Shown piece after piece: positions 56,270-64,000 of a stretch of DNA of 64,000 nucleotides (position 1 is the first letter of the stretch; each line of letters starts with the position of its first letter). A program made the translations under genes and the position numbers. The DNA is from Arcobacter aquimarinus (GTDB taxonomy: Bacteria; Campylobacterota; Campylobacteria; Campylobacterales; Arcobacteraceae), in contig NZ_CP030944.1 in NCBI RefSeq assembly GCF_013177635.1, positions 372,001 through 436,000 on the forward strand. Reading direction: 5' to 3'. The notes below the pieces were generated by a model. The model was not told the DNA's origin, did no database searches, and saw nothing but the letters and a program-made list of their open reading frames with translations.

Positions 56270-57337
56270 TTGGGTGTATTAGATATTGTAAATGCAGGTG
56301 TTTTAACAGGTAGCGAAGCTAAAAAACTTTTTTCTTATGCTAAAGAGAATAATTTTGCAATTCCTGCTGTTAATGTTGTGGGAACTGACTCTGTTAATGC
56401 TGTTTTAGAAGCTGCAGCTAAAGTAAACTCTCCTATTATTATTCAGTTTTCAAATGGTGGAGCTGGATTTTATGCAGGAAAAGGTTTAAAAACTTCAGAT
56501 GCTGCAGTTTTAGGTGGAATAAGTGGAGCAAATCATGTTCATACTATGGCAAAAGCTTATGGAATCCCTGTAATTTTACATACAGACCATGCAGCTAAAA
56601 AACTTTTACCTTGGATTGATGGATTATTAGATGCAGGTAAAAAACATTTTGAACAAACAGGAAGACCTTTATTTACTTCTCATATGCTTGATTTAAGTGA
56701 AGAGAGTTTAGAAGAGAACATTGAAATTTGTGTTGAGTATTTCAAAAAGATGAATGAACTTGATATGATGATTGAAATAGAGCTTGGAATTACAGGTGGA
56801 GAAGAAGATGGTGTCGACAACTCTGATGTTGATAATGCTTTACTTTATACTCAACCAGAAGAGGTTTGTTATGCTTATGAAAAATTAAGTGAAGTTGGAG
56901 CTAATTTTACAATAGCAGCAAGCTTTGGAAATGTTCATGGTGTTTACAAGCCAGGAAATGTTGTATTAAGTCCAAAAATTTTAGATAACTCTCAAAAATA
57001 TATTCAAGAAAAACTAGGGACATCAACTCAACCAGTTGATTTTGTATTCCATGGTGGTTCTGGTTCTTTACTTGAAGAAATTAGAGAAGCAATCTCTTAT
57101 GGTGTTATTAAAATGAATATAGATACAGATACACAATGGGCAACTTGGGATGGTGTTAGAGCTTATGAAGCTAAATATCATGGATATTTACAAGGACAAA
57201 TCGGAAACCCTGAAGGTGAAGACAAACCTAATAAAAACTACTATGACCCAAGAAAATGGATTAGATCTGGGCAAGAAAGTATGATTGCTAGACTTGAAGT
57301 TGCATTTTCTGATCTTTGTGCTTTAAATAAAAACTAA
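56270..57337 (+). CDS. fba: Fructose-bisphosphate aldolase, class II
   Basis: Zinc-dependent aldolase of glycolysis and gluconeogenesis. The 355-residue protein has the zinc/catalytic region ILHTDHAAKKLLPWIDG near 103-119, EIELGITGGEEDGVDNSD near 174 and the phosphate site FHGGSGSLLEEIREAI near 262. Asp/Asn residues of NIDTDTQWATW follow. It starts with TTG, supported by AAGGAGTATAAG. It pairs with the isomerase gene upstream, as in Campylobacter. Confidence 0.94.
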   Translation: MGVLDIVNAGVLTGSEAKKLFSYAKENNFAIPAVNVVGTDSVNAVLEAAAKVNSPIIIQFSNGGAGFYAGKGLKTSDAAVLGGISGANHVHTMAKAYGIPVILHTDHAAKKLLPWIDGLLDAGKKHFEQTGRPLFTSHMLDLSEESLEENIEICVEYFKKMNELDMMIEIELGITGGEEDGVDNSDVDNALLYTQPEEVCYAYEKLSEVGANFTIAASFGNVHGVYKPGNVVLSPKILDNSQKYIQEKLGTSTQPVDFVFHGGSGSLLEEIREAISYGVIKMNIDTDTQWATWDGVRAYEAKYHGYLQGQIGNPEGEDKPNKNYYDPRKWIRSGQESMIARLEVAFSDLCALNKN

Positions 57338-57383
57338 TATTTTAGAGAGTTTTCTCTCTAAAATATTCATTCTTATGAATATT
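57336..57383 (+). terminator. Two overlapping hairpins after fba
   Basis: AATATTTTAGAGAG (57336-57349) pairs with CTCTCTAAAATATT (57354-57367). AATATTCAT (57362-57370) also pairs with ATGAATATT (57375-57383). The two share 57362-57367, so they cannot both form in full. A T-run is lacking, so this may be a weak terminator, an RNA-stability element or an attenuator before potA. Confidence 0.55.
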
Positions 57384-57482
57384 ATTCTCTCACATTTAAT
57401 AACAATATAATTACAAAGTAAAAAGTCAACATTAATTATATTTATGTTAATCTCGAAAAAATTATTTTAGGACTCAAATGAT

Positions 57483-58568
57483 ATGAATAATGGCTTGTTT
57501 TCTTTAAAAGGCTTATGTAAAAATTATAAAAATACTCCTATTTTGAAAAATATAGATTTAGATATATTTGAAGGAGAATTCTTAACTCTTTTAGGTCCTA
57601 GTGGTTGTGGTAAAACGACAATTATAAGACTTTTAGCTGGATTTGAAAATCCAGATTCTGGTGAAATTCTTTTAAAAAATAAAAATATTAATAATCTTCC
57701 TCCTGAACAAAGAGCTGTAAATACAGTTTTTCAAAGTTATGCTCTTTTTCCTCATATGAATATTTTTGACAATGTTGCTTTTGGTTTAAAAATGAAAAAA
57801 ATACCAAAAGAACAAATTAAAATTGAAGTAGAAAATGCCCTTTCTATGGTTAAATTATCTCAACATATATATAAAAAACCAAATGAACTAAGTGGTGGAC
57901 AACAACAACGTGTGGCAATTGCAAGAGCTGTTGTAAATAAACCTTTGATTTTGCTTCTTGATGAGTCTTTAAGTGCTTTAGATTATAAACTTAGAAAAGA
58001 GATGCAAATTGAGCTCAAAATGTTACAAAGAAAACTTGGAATTACTTTTTTATTTGTAACACATGACCAAGAAGAAGCTCTTTCTATGTCTGATAGAATT
58101 GTTGTAATGAATAAAGGGAATATTGAACAAATAGGAACACCAAAAGAGATTTATGAAGATCCAAAAAATCTTTTTGTTGCACAATTTATTGGAGAAGCTA
58201 ATTGTTTTGAAACAAAAGTGATAGAACAAAAAGATGAAGCAATAACTTTGAAATATAATGAAAAAGTATTTAATCTAAAATCAAAAAAGAGATTTAATAA
58301 AACTTGTACTATTCTTATTCGACCTGAAGATTTTAGAGTTGAAAAAAATCTTGAAGATGTAAAATCAAATAATTATTTTATAGGTGAGTTAGAAAACATA
58401 ATTTATAAAGGAACAACTATCGATCTTTTAGTAAAACTTGAAGATGGAAAAGAAGTAATTGCAAGTGAATTTTATAATGAAGATAGTGATGCTTTAGGTT
58501 ATAAGGTTGGTTCTAAACTATTTCTTTATTGGGTTGATGGTTGGGAGGTTTTATTAAATAATGAATAA
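57483..58568 (+). CDS. potA: PotA, spermidine/putrescine ABC transporter ATPase
   Basis: A 361-residue ATPase with Walker [10 protein letters not shown] near 38, the Q-loop in [12 protein letters not shown], signature LSGGQQQR near 136 and Walker [13 protein letters not shown] (Ser replaces the more usual Pro). A C-terminal TOBE-like regulatory domain follows about residue 280. The ATG at 57483 overlaps a two-codon upstream frame (ATG-ATA-TGA) that has the better-placed AGGA. It overlaps potB by 8 bases. Confidence 0.93.
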   Translation: MNNGLFSLKGLCKNYKNTPILKNIDLDIFEGEFLTLLGPSGCGKTTIIRLLAGFENPDSGEILLKNKNINNLPPEQRAVNTVFQSYALFPHMNIFDNVAFGLKMKKIPKEQIKIEVENALSMVKLSQHIYKKPNELSGGQQQRVAIARAVVNKPLILLLDESLSALDYKLRKEMQIELKMLQRKLGITFLFVTHDQEEALSMSDRIVVMNKGNIEQIGTPKEIYEDPKNLFVAQFIGEANCFETKVIEQKDEAITLKYNEKVFNLKSKKRFNKTCTILIRPEDFRVEKNLEDVKSNNYFIGELENIIYKGTTIDLLVKLEDGKEVIASEFYNEDSDALGYKVGSKLFLYWVDGWEVLLNNE

Positions 58569-59400
58569 ACTCTCTTTATTTGCAAAAATTTCTGTATTTA
58601 CTGTGGTTTTTTGGCTTATGCTATTTGCTTTTTTGCCAAATTTACTTGTAATAATTAGTAGTTTTTTAACAAAAGGAACAGATGAATTTTTGATATTTTC
58701 AGGTTCATTGGAAAGTTATAGAAAACTTTTTAATCCTATTTATTTTTCTATATTTTTAGATTCATTATATATAGCATTAATTACAACAATTATAACACTT
58801 GTTTTAGCTTATCCTTTTGCGTATATAATTGCAACAGCACCAAAAAAATATAAATTTTTGCTTTTATTGCTTGTAATTATTCCTTTTTGGACAAGCTCTT
58901 TAGTTAGAACTTATGCCTTAATTGCTATTTTAAAGACTAAAGGTTTATTAAATGGCTTTTTACTTTGGTTGGGAATTATTGAACAACCACTTGAGATTAT
59001 GTATACCCAAACGGCTGTTTTTATAGGGATGGTTTATACTTTATTGCCTTTTATGATTTTACCTTTATATGTCTCTATTGAAAAAATAGATTTTAGATTA
59101 GTGGAAGCTGCAAGAGATTTAGGTGCTTCAAAAATCAATACTTTTAAAAGTATAATTATTCCTTTATCTTTACCTGGAATTATTGCTGGAAGTACCTTGG
59201 TATTTTTACCTGCTCTTGGAATGTTTTTTATTCCTGATATTTTAGGTGGAGCAAAAGAGTTAATAATTGGAAGTTTTATTAGAAATCAATTTTTACAATT
59301 TAGAGATTGGCCATTTGGTTCTGCTGCTAGTGTTATCTTATTGATAATTATGTTTATAATGCTTGCTTTATTAGCAAAAGTGCAAAGGAATACTAAATGA
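58561..59400 (+). CDS. potB: PotB, polyamine ABC transporter permease
   Basis: A 279-residue membrane permease with six helices. The cytoplasmic EAA loop reads [20 protein letters not shown] (around 180-199), the contact point with PotA. It overlaps potA by 8 bases and potC by 4, so the four genes are translationally linked. Confidence 0.92.
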   Translation: MNKLSLFAKISVFTVVFWLMLFAFLPNLLVIISSFLTKGTDEFLIFSGSLESYRKLFNPIYFSIFLDSLYIALITTIITLVLAYPFAYIIATAPKKYKFLLLLLVIIPFWTSSLVRTYALIAILKTKGLLNGFLLWLGIIEQPLEIMYTQTAVFIGMVYTLLPFMILPLYVSIEKIDFRLVEAARDLGASKINTFKSIIIPLSLPGIIAGSTLVFLPALGMFFIPDILGGAKELIIGSFIRNQFLQFRDWPFGSAASVILLIIMFIMLALLAKVQRNTK

Positions 59401-60152
59401 GAAAGTTATACGCTAGTTTTATTTATATTCTTTTATATTTGCCAATAACTGTACTAATAGTTTATTCATTTAATAATTCTAAATATAGTATTGAATGGAA
59501 AGGATTTACTACTATTTGGTATGAAAATTTAATCTCTTTTGATTCTTTGCTTGAAGCAGCATGGCATTCTGTAAGTGTGGCTTTTGTTTCTGCATCTATT
59601 GCTACAGTTTTAGGAACTTTAGGTGCTTTAGCACTTTTTAGATACGATTTTTCAGGAAAAAAATTGATGCAATCATTGGTATATGTTTTGATTATGTCAC
59701 CTGAAATTGTAATGGGAATATCATTTTTAATGTTGTTTGTTTTTATCTCTTTACCTTTAGGATTTACTACACTTTTAATCGCTCATGTGACTTTTTGTTT
59801 ACCATTTGTGATTGTAACAGTGATGGCAAGATTAAATGGTTTTGATAAAAATATTATTGAAGCTGCTAAAGATTTGGGAGCTAGTGAATTTGTAACATTT
59901 ATTAATATAATATTACCAAATATAATTCCAGCAATTGTTGCTGGATTTTTACTTAGTTTAACTCTATCATTTGATGATGTGATAATTAGCTTTTTTGTAA
60001 CAGGTCCTGATTATGAGATTTTGCCTTTAAAAATATATTCAATGGTAAAATTAGGGGTAAAACCTGAAATAAACGCCCTATGTACAATCATGTTTATTTT
60101 CACATTGCTTATGGTATTATTTACTCAATTTTTAATTAAGGAGAAAAAATGA
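59397..60152 (+). CDS. potC: PotC, polyamine ABC transporter permease
   Basis: A 251-residue membrane permease with six helices and an EAA loop EAAKDLGASEFVTFINIILP (around 155-174). LTLSFDDVIISFFVTGP near 188 is a typical PotC block. Overlaps of 4 bases at each end with potB and potD show coupled translation. Confidence 0.92.
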   Translation: MRKLYASFIYILLYLPITVLIVYSFNNSKYSIEWKGFTTIWYENLISFDSLLEAAWHSVSVAFVSASIATVLGTLGALALFRYDFSGKKLMQSLVYVLIMSPEIVMGISFLMLFVFISLPLGFTTLLIAHVTFCLPFVIVTVMARLNGFDKNIIEAAKDLGASEFVTFINIILPNIIPAIVAGFLLSLTLSFDDVIISFFVTGPDYEILPLKIYSMVKLGVKPEINALCTIMFIFTLLMVLFTQFLIKEKK

Positions 60153-61165
60153 AATTTATTTTTGTTTTGTTTGCACTTGTTTTAAGCCTATTTGGAAATG
60201 AAAAAGTGCTTTATGTTTATAACTGGTCTGAATATATGCCTGATTCTGTATTAAAAAACTTTACAAAAGAGACAGGTATAAAAGTTAAATACTCAACTTA
60301 TGATTCAAATGAAGCAATGTACGCAAAAGTTAAAACTATAGGTACTTCAAGTTATGATATTATTGTTCCTTCAACTTATTTTGTAAATAAAATGAGTAGA
60401 GAAAAATTATTAGTAAAATTAGATAAATCAAAACTTCCAAATTATAAAAACCTTGATACAAAGCTTTTATCAAAACCTTTTGATCCAAATAATGATTATT
60501 CTATTCCTTATTTATGGGGAAGTACAGGGATTAGTTATAATGCTGATTTAGTAAAAGAACCTATTGATTCTTGGAAAAACTTATGGAATCCTGAGTATAA
60601 AAATTCTGTTTTATTAAACGATGATATGAGAGAAGTTTTTGGTGTTGCTCTTAAAGTTTTAGGATATTCTTCTAATTCTACTAATCCAAAAGAGATAGAA
60701 GAGGCTTATTTAAAATTAAAAGAACTTTTACCAAATGTAAAGATGTTTTATTCAGAATCACAAAAACAAGTATATTTAAATGAAGAAGTAAAACTTGGGA
60801 TGAACTTTAATGGTGAAGGTTTTATGGCAAATGAAGAGAATGAAGCTATAAAATATATCTATCCAAAAGAGGGAACACTTTTATGGATTGATTCTTTAGT
60901 TATTCCAAAAGGTGCAAAAAATATTGATAATGCTCATATTTTTATTAATTATTTATTAAAACCTGAAGTATCAAAAATAATTAGTGAAGAGATTGGATAT
61001 CCATCTCCAAATGCTAAAACATTAGAACTTTTAGATGAAAAAACAAGAAATAATAGAACTATTTATCCAAATGAAGATGATTTATTAAATAGTGAATTTC
61101 AAATAGATGTTGGAGAAGTTTTACCAACTTATGAGAAATATTGGGAGAAATTAAAAACTAATTAA
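60149..61165 (+). CDS. potD: PotD, polyamine-binding protein
   Basis: A 338-residue periplasmic binding protein with a signal peptide (KFIFVLFALVLSLFG). The mature start VLYVYNWSEYMPDSVLKNFT is typical of PotD/PotF. Ligand-box regions include DSNEAMYAKVKT, SYDIIVPSTYFVNKM, PYLWGSTGISYNAD and LWIDSLVIPKGAKN. Which polyamine it prefers cannot be read from sequence alone. It ends before a hairpin shared with the convergent regulator gene. Confidence 0.92.
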   Translation: MKFIFVLFALVLSLFGNEKVLYVYNWSEYMPDSVLKNFTKETGIKVKYSTYDSNEAMYAKVKTIGTSSYDIIVPSTYFVNKMSREKLLVKLDKSKLPNYKNLDTKLLSKPFDPNNDYSIPYLWGSTGISYNADLVKEPIDSWKNLWNPEYKNSVLLNDDMREVFGVALKVLGYSSNSTNPKEIEEAYLKLKELLPNVKMFYSESQKQVYLNEEVKLGMNFNGEGFMANEENEAIKYIYPKEGTLLWIDSLVIPKGAKNIDNAHIFINYLLKPEVSKIISEEIGYPSPNAKTLELLDEKTRNNRTIYPNEDDLLNSEFQIDVGEVLPTYEKYWEKLKTN

Positions 61166-61185
61166 TTTAAAAAAATATTTTTTAT

Positions 61186-61212
61186 TTGAAAGACCTCACT
61201 CAGGTCTTTCAA
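61186..61212. terminator. Hairpin overlapping the end of the response regulator gene
   Basis: TTGAAAGACCT (61186-61196) and AGGTCTTTCAA (61202-61212) form a perfect 11-base-pair stem with loop CACTC. The right arm and loop encode the last residues and stop of the minus-strand regulator. On the minus strand an AT-rich stretch with a T-run follows, so it can terminate that gene, and possibly potD from the other side. Confidence 0.7.
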
Positions 61213-61855
61213 TCATATATCCACTTCCTCTTATATTTTTAATAAAATCCTCTTTTAAAACAGTTTTTACTCTATTTACTTCTGCTCTAATAGTTGCATT
61301 ATCAATATAATCATCATTCCAAACATATTCTCTGAACATATCATACTGAACTACAAGGCTTCTATTTTGAGCTAAAAGTTCAATTATTTGTAGTTGTCTT
61401 TTTGGTAAAATATGTGGTTCATTATTAAATAAAAGAGTAGAATTTTCAGAATCAAAACTATAATTTTTTGATAATCTTTTATGTCTTTGGGGAACTATTC
61501 TTGTTTTTAAAATTTTATTGATTCGTAAAGTTAGTTCTTTTAGATGAAAAGGTTTTTTTAAATAATCAAAACATCCTAAATCAAATGCTCTTGAAATATC
61601 TTCAATATCAATAAGTGCAGAGATATAAATTGTAGGTATAACTTTTTTTTCTTTGTGCATATTCTCTAATATTGTAAATCCATCAATATCAGGAAGATTA
61701 ATATCTAAAATTAATAGATCAAATTTTTCATTTTTTAAAATTTCTAAAGATTCATTACCTGATTTCACACTTTTTATAATGTGTCCTGTTGATTGAATAT
61801 ATTCTGTTATCATTTCATTTAACATACTATCATCTTCAACTAATAAAATTTTCAT
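61196..61855 (-). CDS. OmpR-family response regulator (partner of FIST kinase)
   Basis: A 219-residue regulator starting at the ATG at 61855 (KILLVEDDSMLNE), with AAAGGAG upstream inside the kinase gene. A longer frame of 12 extra residues is not favoured. The receiver has the phospho-Asp in LLILDINLPDIDGF and Lys in YLKKPFHLKEL. The winged helix has RQLQIIELLAQNRSLVVQYD and ends GSGYMIERPE. It overlaps the kinase stop by 4 bases (ATGA). Target genes are unknown. Confidence 0.9.
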   Translation of the reverse strand: MKILLVEDDSMLNEMITEYIQSTGHIIKSVKSGNESLEILKNEKFDLLILDINLPDIDGFTILENMHKEKKVIPTIYISALIDIEDISRAFDLGCFDYLKKPFHLKELTLRINKILKTRIVPQRHKRLSKNYSFDSENSTLLFNNEPHILPKRQLQIIELLAQNRSLVVQYDMFREYVWNDDYIDNATIRAEVNRVKTVLKEDFIKNIRGSGYMIERPE

Positions 61856-63759
61856 AATACTCCTTTGAATGTATATGTAAATGAAGCCCAATTTTCCCCA
61901 GATTCTAATTTAATACCAACATTTTCTTCATTACATATTCTTTTTACTAGATTTAAACCCAATCCAAATCCATCTTTTGAAACCTCTTCTCTATAATATT
62001 CTTCAAATATTTTTTGAGGGTCTAAAATTTGGACAGAACGACTCTCTATTATAAAATCACACTCATTATTGTTTATTTCAAGTTTAACATTTATTATTTC
62101 ATTTGGAAGAGTATATTTTATAGCATTAGTTAAATTATTATCCACGATTCTTTGAAGTTTTATTTCATTAAAATTTAAAATAATTTTATTTTTTGAAGAT
62201 TTAAATATTAATTTTGATTTTGCTTTTAAAGCACTTGAAGAGAAAAAATCAATTCTACTTCTTATAAAATCAACAATATCGATATCATGTGTTGCTTGAT
62301 TTACTTGGTCTTTTTTTACTAAGTAACTTAAATCATCGTAAATACTAAAGATATTTTTCATTGCAACTTCAATATTTGAAAGATATTTATTTTTACCATA
62401 TTCCATTTCAAACATCTCAATATTTCCCATAATAATTGATAAGGGAGTATTTGTTTCATGAACTGCATGTTTTAAAAATTGTTTTTGTGATGCTATTAGA
62501 TTTTGAGCATAAATATTACCATTTTCTAACTCTTTTGATTGTTTGTTATAATCTTTTGAAGATTGTTGAATTAAATGAGTTAAAGCTTGCAAACTTTTTG
62601 CATGGTCGCTTAATTTTGTATCTTCTATATGTTCAATAGTTTTTTCTTCATAATTTACACCATCTTTTTCACTTAAAGCTAAAATAGTTAAAGTTTGATT
62701 TAAAAGTTCATTATTTCCACTATTATGATAGAACTCTCCATAGGTAAAAAATCCAGCAGTTGGTGCTATTTTTGAAAAAGGTTTTATTTCAATATCAATT
62801 AAATTAGGCATATATCTTCGTCTTGCCATACAAGCATAAATAAAAAATGTTTCAGTATCTTTTACACAACATTTTGAAAATAGTGATTTAAGAGGATTAC
62901 TCATAATAAGTTCAACATTACCAAAACCTAGTTTTACCACGTCTCCTTTATGAAGATTCCCTGCAAAACTTAAACTTCTATCTTCATGTTTAGCAATAAC
63001 TGCACGTGCTAACGGGATGTTGTTTTTTTGTACTATTAAAGGAAATTCGATACCAGTTGCTGGAAGTGATTTGGCTACGTATTCACCCAAATATTTTTCA
63101 TAAAAATCTAAAGGAGTAAGTCCTGAGATTTTATAAACACGATTTTGTTCCACTTCATCAATAGTATGTTCAATTCCAATTGGTGACCAATTGAAATTAT
63201 AAGCATTACAAACTTTTAAATTTGAAGAACTAAGTGAGACACCAACTGCACCACTTGTTAGTATTTCATTTTGGCAAGAGATAAAAGTTTGAGTAAAGTA
63301 TGCATTATCTCCCGCCATTCCACCACTTACAATAACTTTATTATTAATTGAACTGATACCATTTAAAAACTCTTCACCATTTGTTTTTGCACCATCTGTA
63401 AATGTTATAAGAAGTTTTGTATCTTCTTTACATAAAAGAGTTGCTAATTTTTTTCCATTTGAATAAGAATCATCTTCATTTACTTTTGCTATTTTTAGTT
63501 TAGTTTTTTCAAATACACTTATAGTTATAACAGTATTTAAAGTTGAAATCTTATCATTATTAATTTCTCCATCTGTAGAGGAACCAATACAAATGGCATT
63601 TGGTAATTCTTTTAAAATCGTATTTAATATATTTTCTAAAATATCTTTTGCTTCTCCACAAAATATTTGAATTAATATATTTTTTTCATTTTTAAATAAA
63701 GAAAAATCAATTAATGATTTTAAATGTTCTTTATTTATTGTGTAATTATATGTTTTCAT
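61852..63759 (-). CDS. FIST-domain cytoplasmic sensor histidine kinase
   Basis: A 635-residue protein with no membrane helix or signal peptide. A FIST N-terminal domain (about 25-215; AICIGSSTDGEI, VIVSGGMAGDNAYFTQTFIS) and FIST C-terminal domain (about 220-375; SLSFAGNLHKGDVVKLGFGN, ARRRYMPNL) are followed by a coiled coil. The His box is LKHAVHETNTPLSIIMGN near 432, and ATP-binding boxes include DNNLTNAIKYTL and DGFGLGLNLVKRICNE. FIST domains are thought to bind small molecules such as amino acids. It is coupled to the regulator by ATGA. Confidence 0.9.
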   Translation of the reverse strand: MKTYNYTINKEHLKSLIDFSLFKNEKNILIQIFCGEAKDILENILNTILKELPNAICIGSSTDGEINNDKISTLNTVITISVFEKTKLKIAKVNEDDSYSNGKKLATLLCKEDTKLLITFTDGAKTNGEEFLNGISSINNKVIVSGGMAGDNAYFTQTFISCQNEILTSGAVGVSLSSSNLKVCNAYNFNWSPIGIEHTIDEVEQNRVYKISGLTPLDFYEKYLGEYVAKSLPATGIEFPLIVQKNNIPLARAVIAKHEDRSLSFAGNLHKGDVVKLGFGNVELIMSNPLKSLFSKCCVKDTETFFIYACMARRRYMPNLIDIEIKPFSKIAPTAGFFTYGEFYHNSGNNELLNQTLTILALSEKDGVNYEEKTIEHIEDTKLSDHAKSLQALTHLIQQSSKDYNKQSKELENGNIYAQNLIASQKQFLKHAVHETNTPLSIIMGNIEMFEMEYGKNKYLSNIEVAMKNIFSIYDDLSYLVKKDQVNQATHDIDIVDFIRSRIDFFSSSALKAKSKLIFKSSKNKIILNFNEIKLQRIVDNNLTNAIKYTLPNEIINVKLEINNNECDFIIESRSVQILDPQKIFEEYYREEVSKDGFGLGLNLVKRICNEENVGIKLESGENWASFTYTFKGVL

Positions 63760-63774
63760 AAAAAAATTGTAGCA
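63757..63774 (-). promoter_or_regulatory. Extended -10 promoter, predicted leaderless start of FIST kinase
   Basis: The minus-strand sequence TGCTACAAT (63774-63766) is an extended -10 box. Only six T residues separate it from the kinase ATG at 63759-63757, so transcription should begin at or within a base or two of the start codon. No ribosome site fits between. Confidence 0.5.
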
Positions 63775-63859
63775 GATAAATAAAAAAATAAAAGAAAAAA
63801 AATCCTAAAAGGCTCGTGACTATCGTATTTTGTAACAAAAATTAGCACTGCTATATTTA

Positions 63860-63868
63860 TGCTATACT
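63860..63868 (+). promoter_or_regulatory. Extended -10 promoter upstream of the 63977 gene
   Basis: TGCTATACT (63860-63868) matches an extended -10 element. It predicts a start near 63875 and a leader of about 100 bases before the ATG at 63977. The gap 63775-63976 otherwise shows nothing I recognise. Confidence 0.45.
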
Positions 63869-63976
63869 AAGGCTAAACTCACGCTATAAATCTTATGTAG
63901 AATTTCACTAAGTGAAAAAGAAAAGTTAATAAGATGACAAATTTTTCCAATAACTTTTAATAAAAAAGGATTAAAA

Positions 63977-64000
63977 ATGATTTATACAAAACCAACATAT
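63977..64000 (+). CDS. Start of a gene running off the window
   Basis: The ATG at 63977, with AAGGA 8 bases upstream, opens a frame of eight codons (MIYTKPTY) to the window end. Some aldehyde dehydrogenases start in a loosely similar way, but eight residues are too few for any assignment. Confidence 0.5.

Noticed and set aside
63841-63865. Possible sigma-54 promoter (GCAC followed by TGCT) upstream of the last gene
   Set aside because: The spacing between the GC elements is 16 bases, not the required 12. The extended -10 TGCTATACT explains the region better.
1-64000. Mobile elements, prophage or CRISPR arrays
   Set aside because: No transposase, integrase, phage structural gene, terminal repeats or regularly spaced repeats were seen; operons look native and uniform in base composition.

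Overview
The window is an AT-rich, gene-dense stretch of a chromosome from a member of the Campylobacterota, most likely the Arcobacter/Aliarcobacter group. The main pointers are: a periplasmic nitrate reductase operon in the order napA-G-H-B-F-L-D with no napC; an HsrA/CosR-type response regulator; the peb4-like/fba gene pair also found in Campylobacter; a UbiD-family decarboxylase of the futalosine (menaquinone) pathway; and a DctPQM TRAP transporter with its own two-component system. I see no mobile elements, CRISPR arrays, tRNA or rRNA genes. The species call rests on recognised gene content, not on a database search.

Layout. 1-14484 (minus strand): a complete respiratory complex I operon, nuoA-B-CD(fused)-E-F-gltA-G-H-I-J-K-L-M-N, with nuoN cut by the window edge. 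It is unusual in carrying citrate synthase between nuoF and nuoG, a NuoG about half the usual length, a NuoH with an extra segment, and a NuoF with an altered glycine-rich motif. 14612-24079: housekeeping and small-molecule genes (PatB/MalY C-S lyase, UbiD decarboxylase, YjjP/YjjB exporter pair, a coaX-hisG-methyltransferase cluster, a chemoreceptor, an FmdE-like protein). 24094-29960: trpS, a TonB-dependent receptor behind a double palindromic operator, a small Cys/His-rich protein, serS, and two unknown small proteins. 29974-37329 (minus): the nap operon with a PAS-domain gene at its end. Its promoter carries a Crp/Fnr-type palindrome centred at a predicted -41.5. 37535-42724: dctPQM and a divergent histidine kinase/response regulator pair. 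42763-45803 (minus): a Crp/Fnr regulator overlapping a membrane protein with a nitrate-sensor-like (PilJ/NarX) module but no kinase, then siroheme methyltransferase and an RraA-like protein. 45890-49130: a YbiB-like protein, moaA and an SbtA/SbtB-like bicarbonate transporter/PII pair. 49155-55245: purK, purE, rpsO, an Rrf2 regulator, a DHH phosphoesterase, a CoA-binding protein, and an HsrA/CosR-like regulator with an adjacent kinase. 55450-61165: peb4-like isomerase, fba and potABCD. 61196-63759: a FIST-domain cytoplasmic histidine kinase and its response regulator. A new gene begins at 63977.

How it fits together. The window describes a microaerobic or nitrate-respiring, organic-acid-using bacterium. 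Citrate synthase and complex I sit in one transcription unit. C4-dicarboxylates enter through DctPQM. Menaquinone made by the futalosine route would feed the Nap system, whose molybdenum cofactor needs MoaA. The Crp/Fnr-plus-kinase-less-sensor pair next to siroheme synthesis is the best candidate for a little-described signalling system, and the napA promoter palindrome is a plausible target for it. That link is inference.
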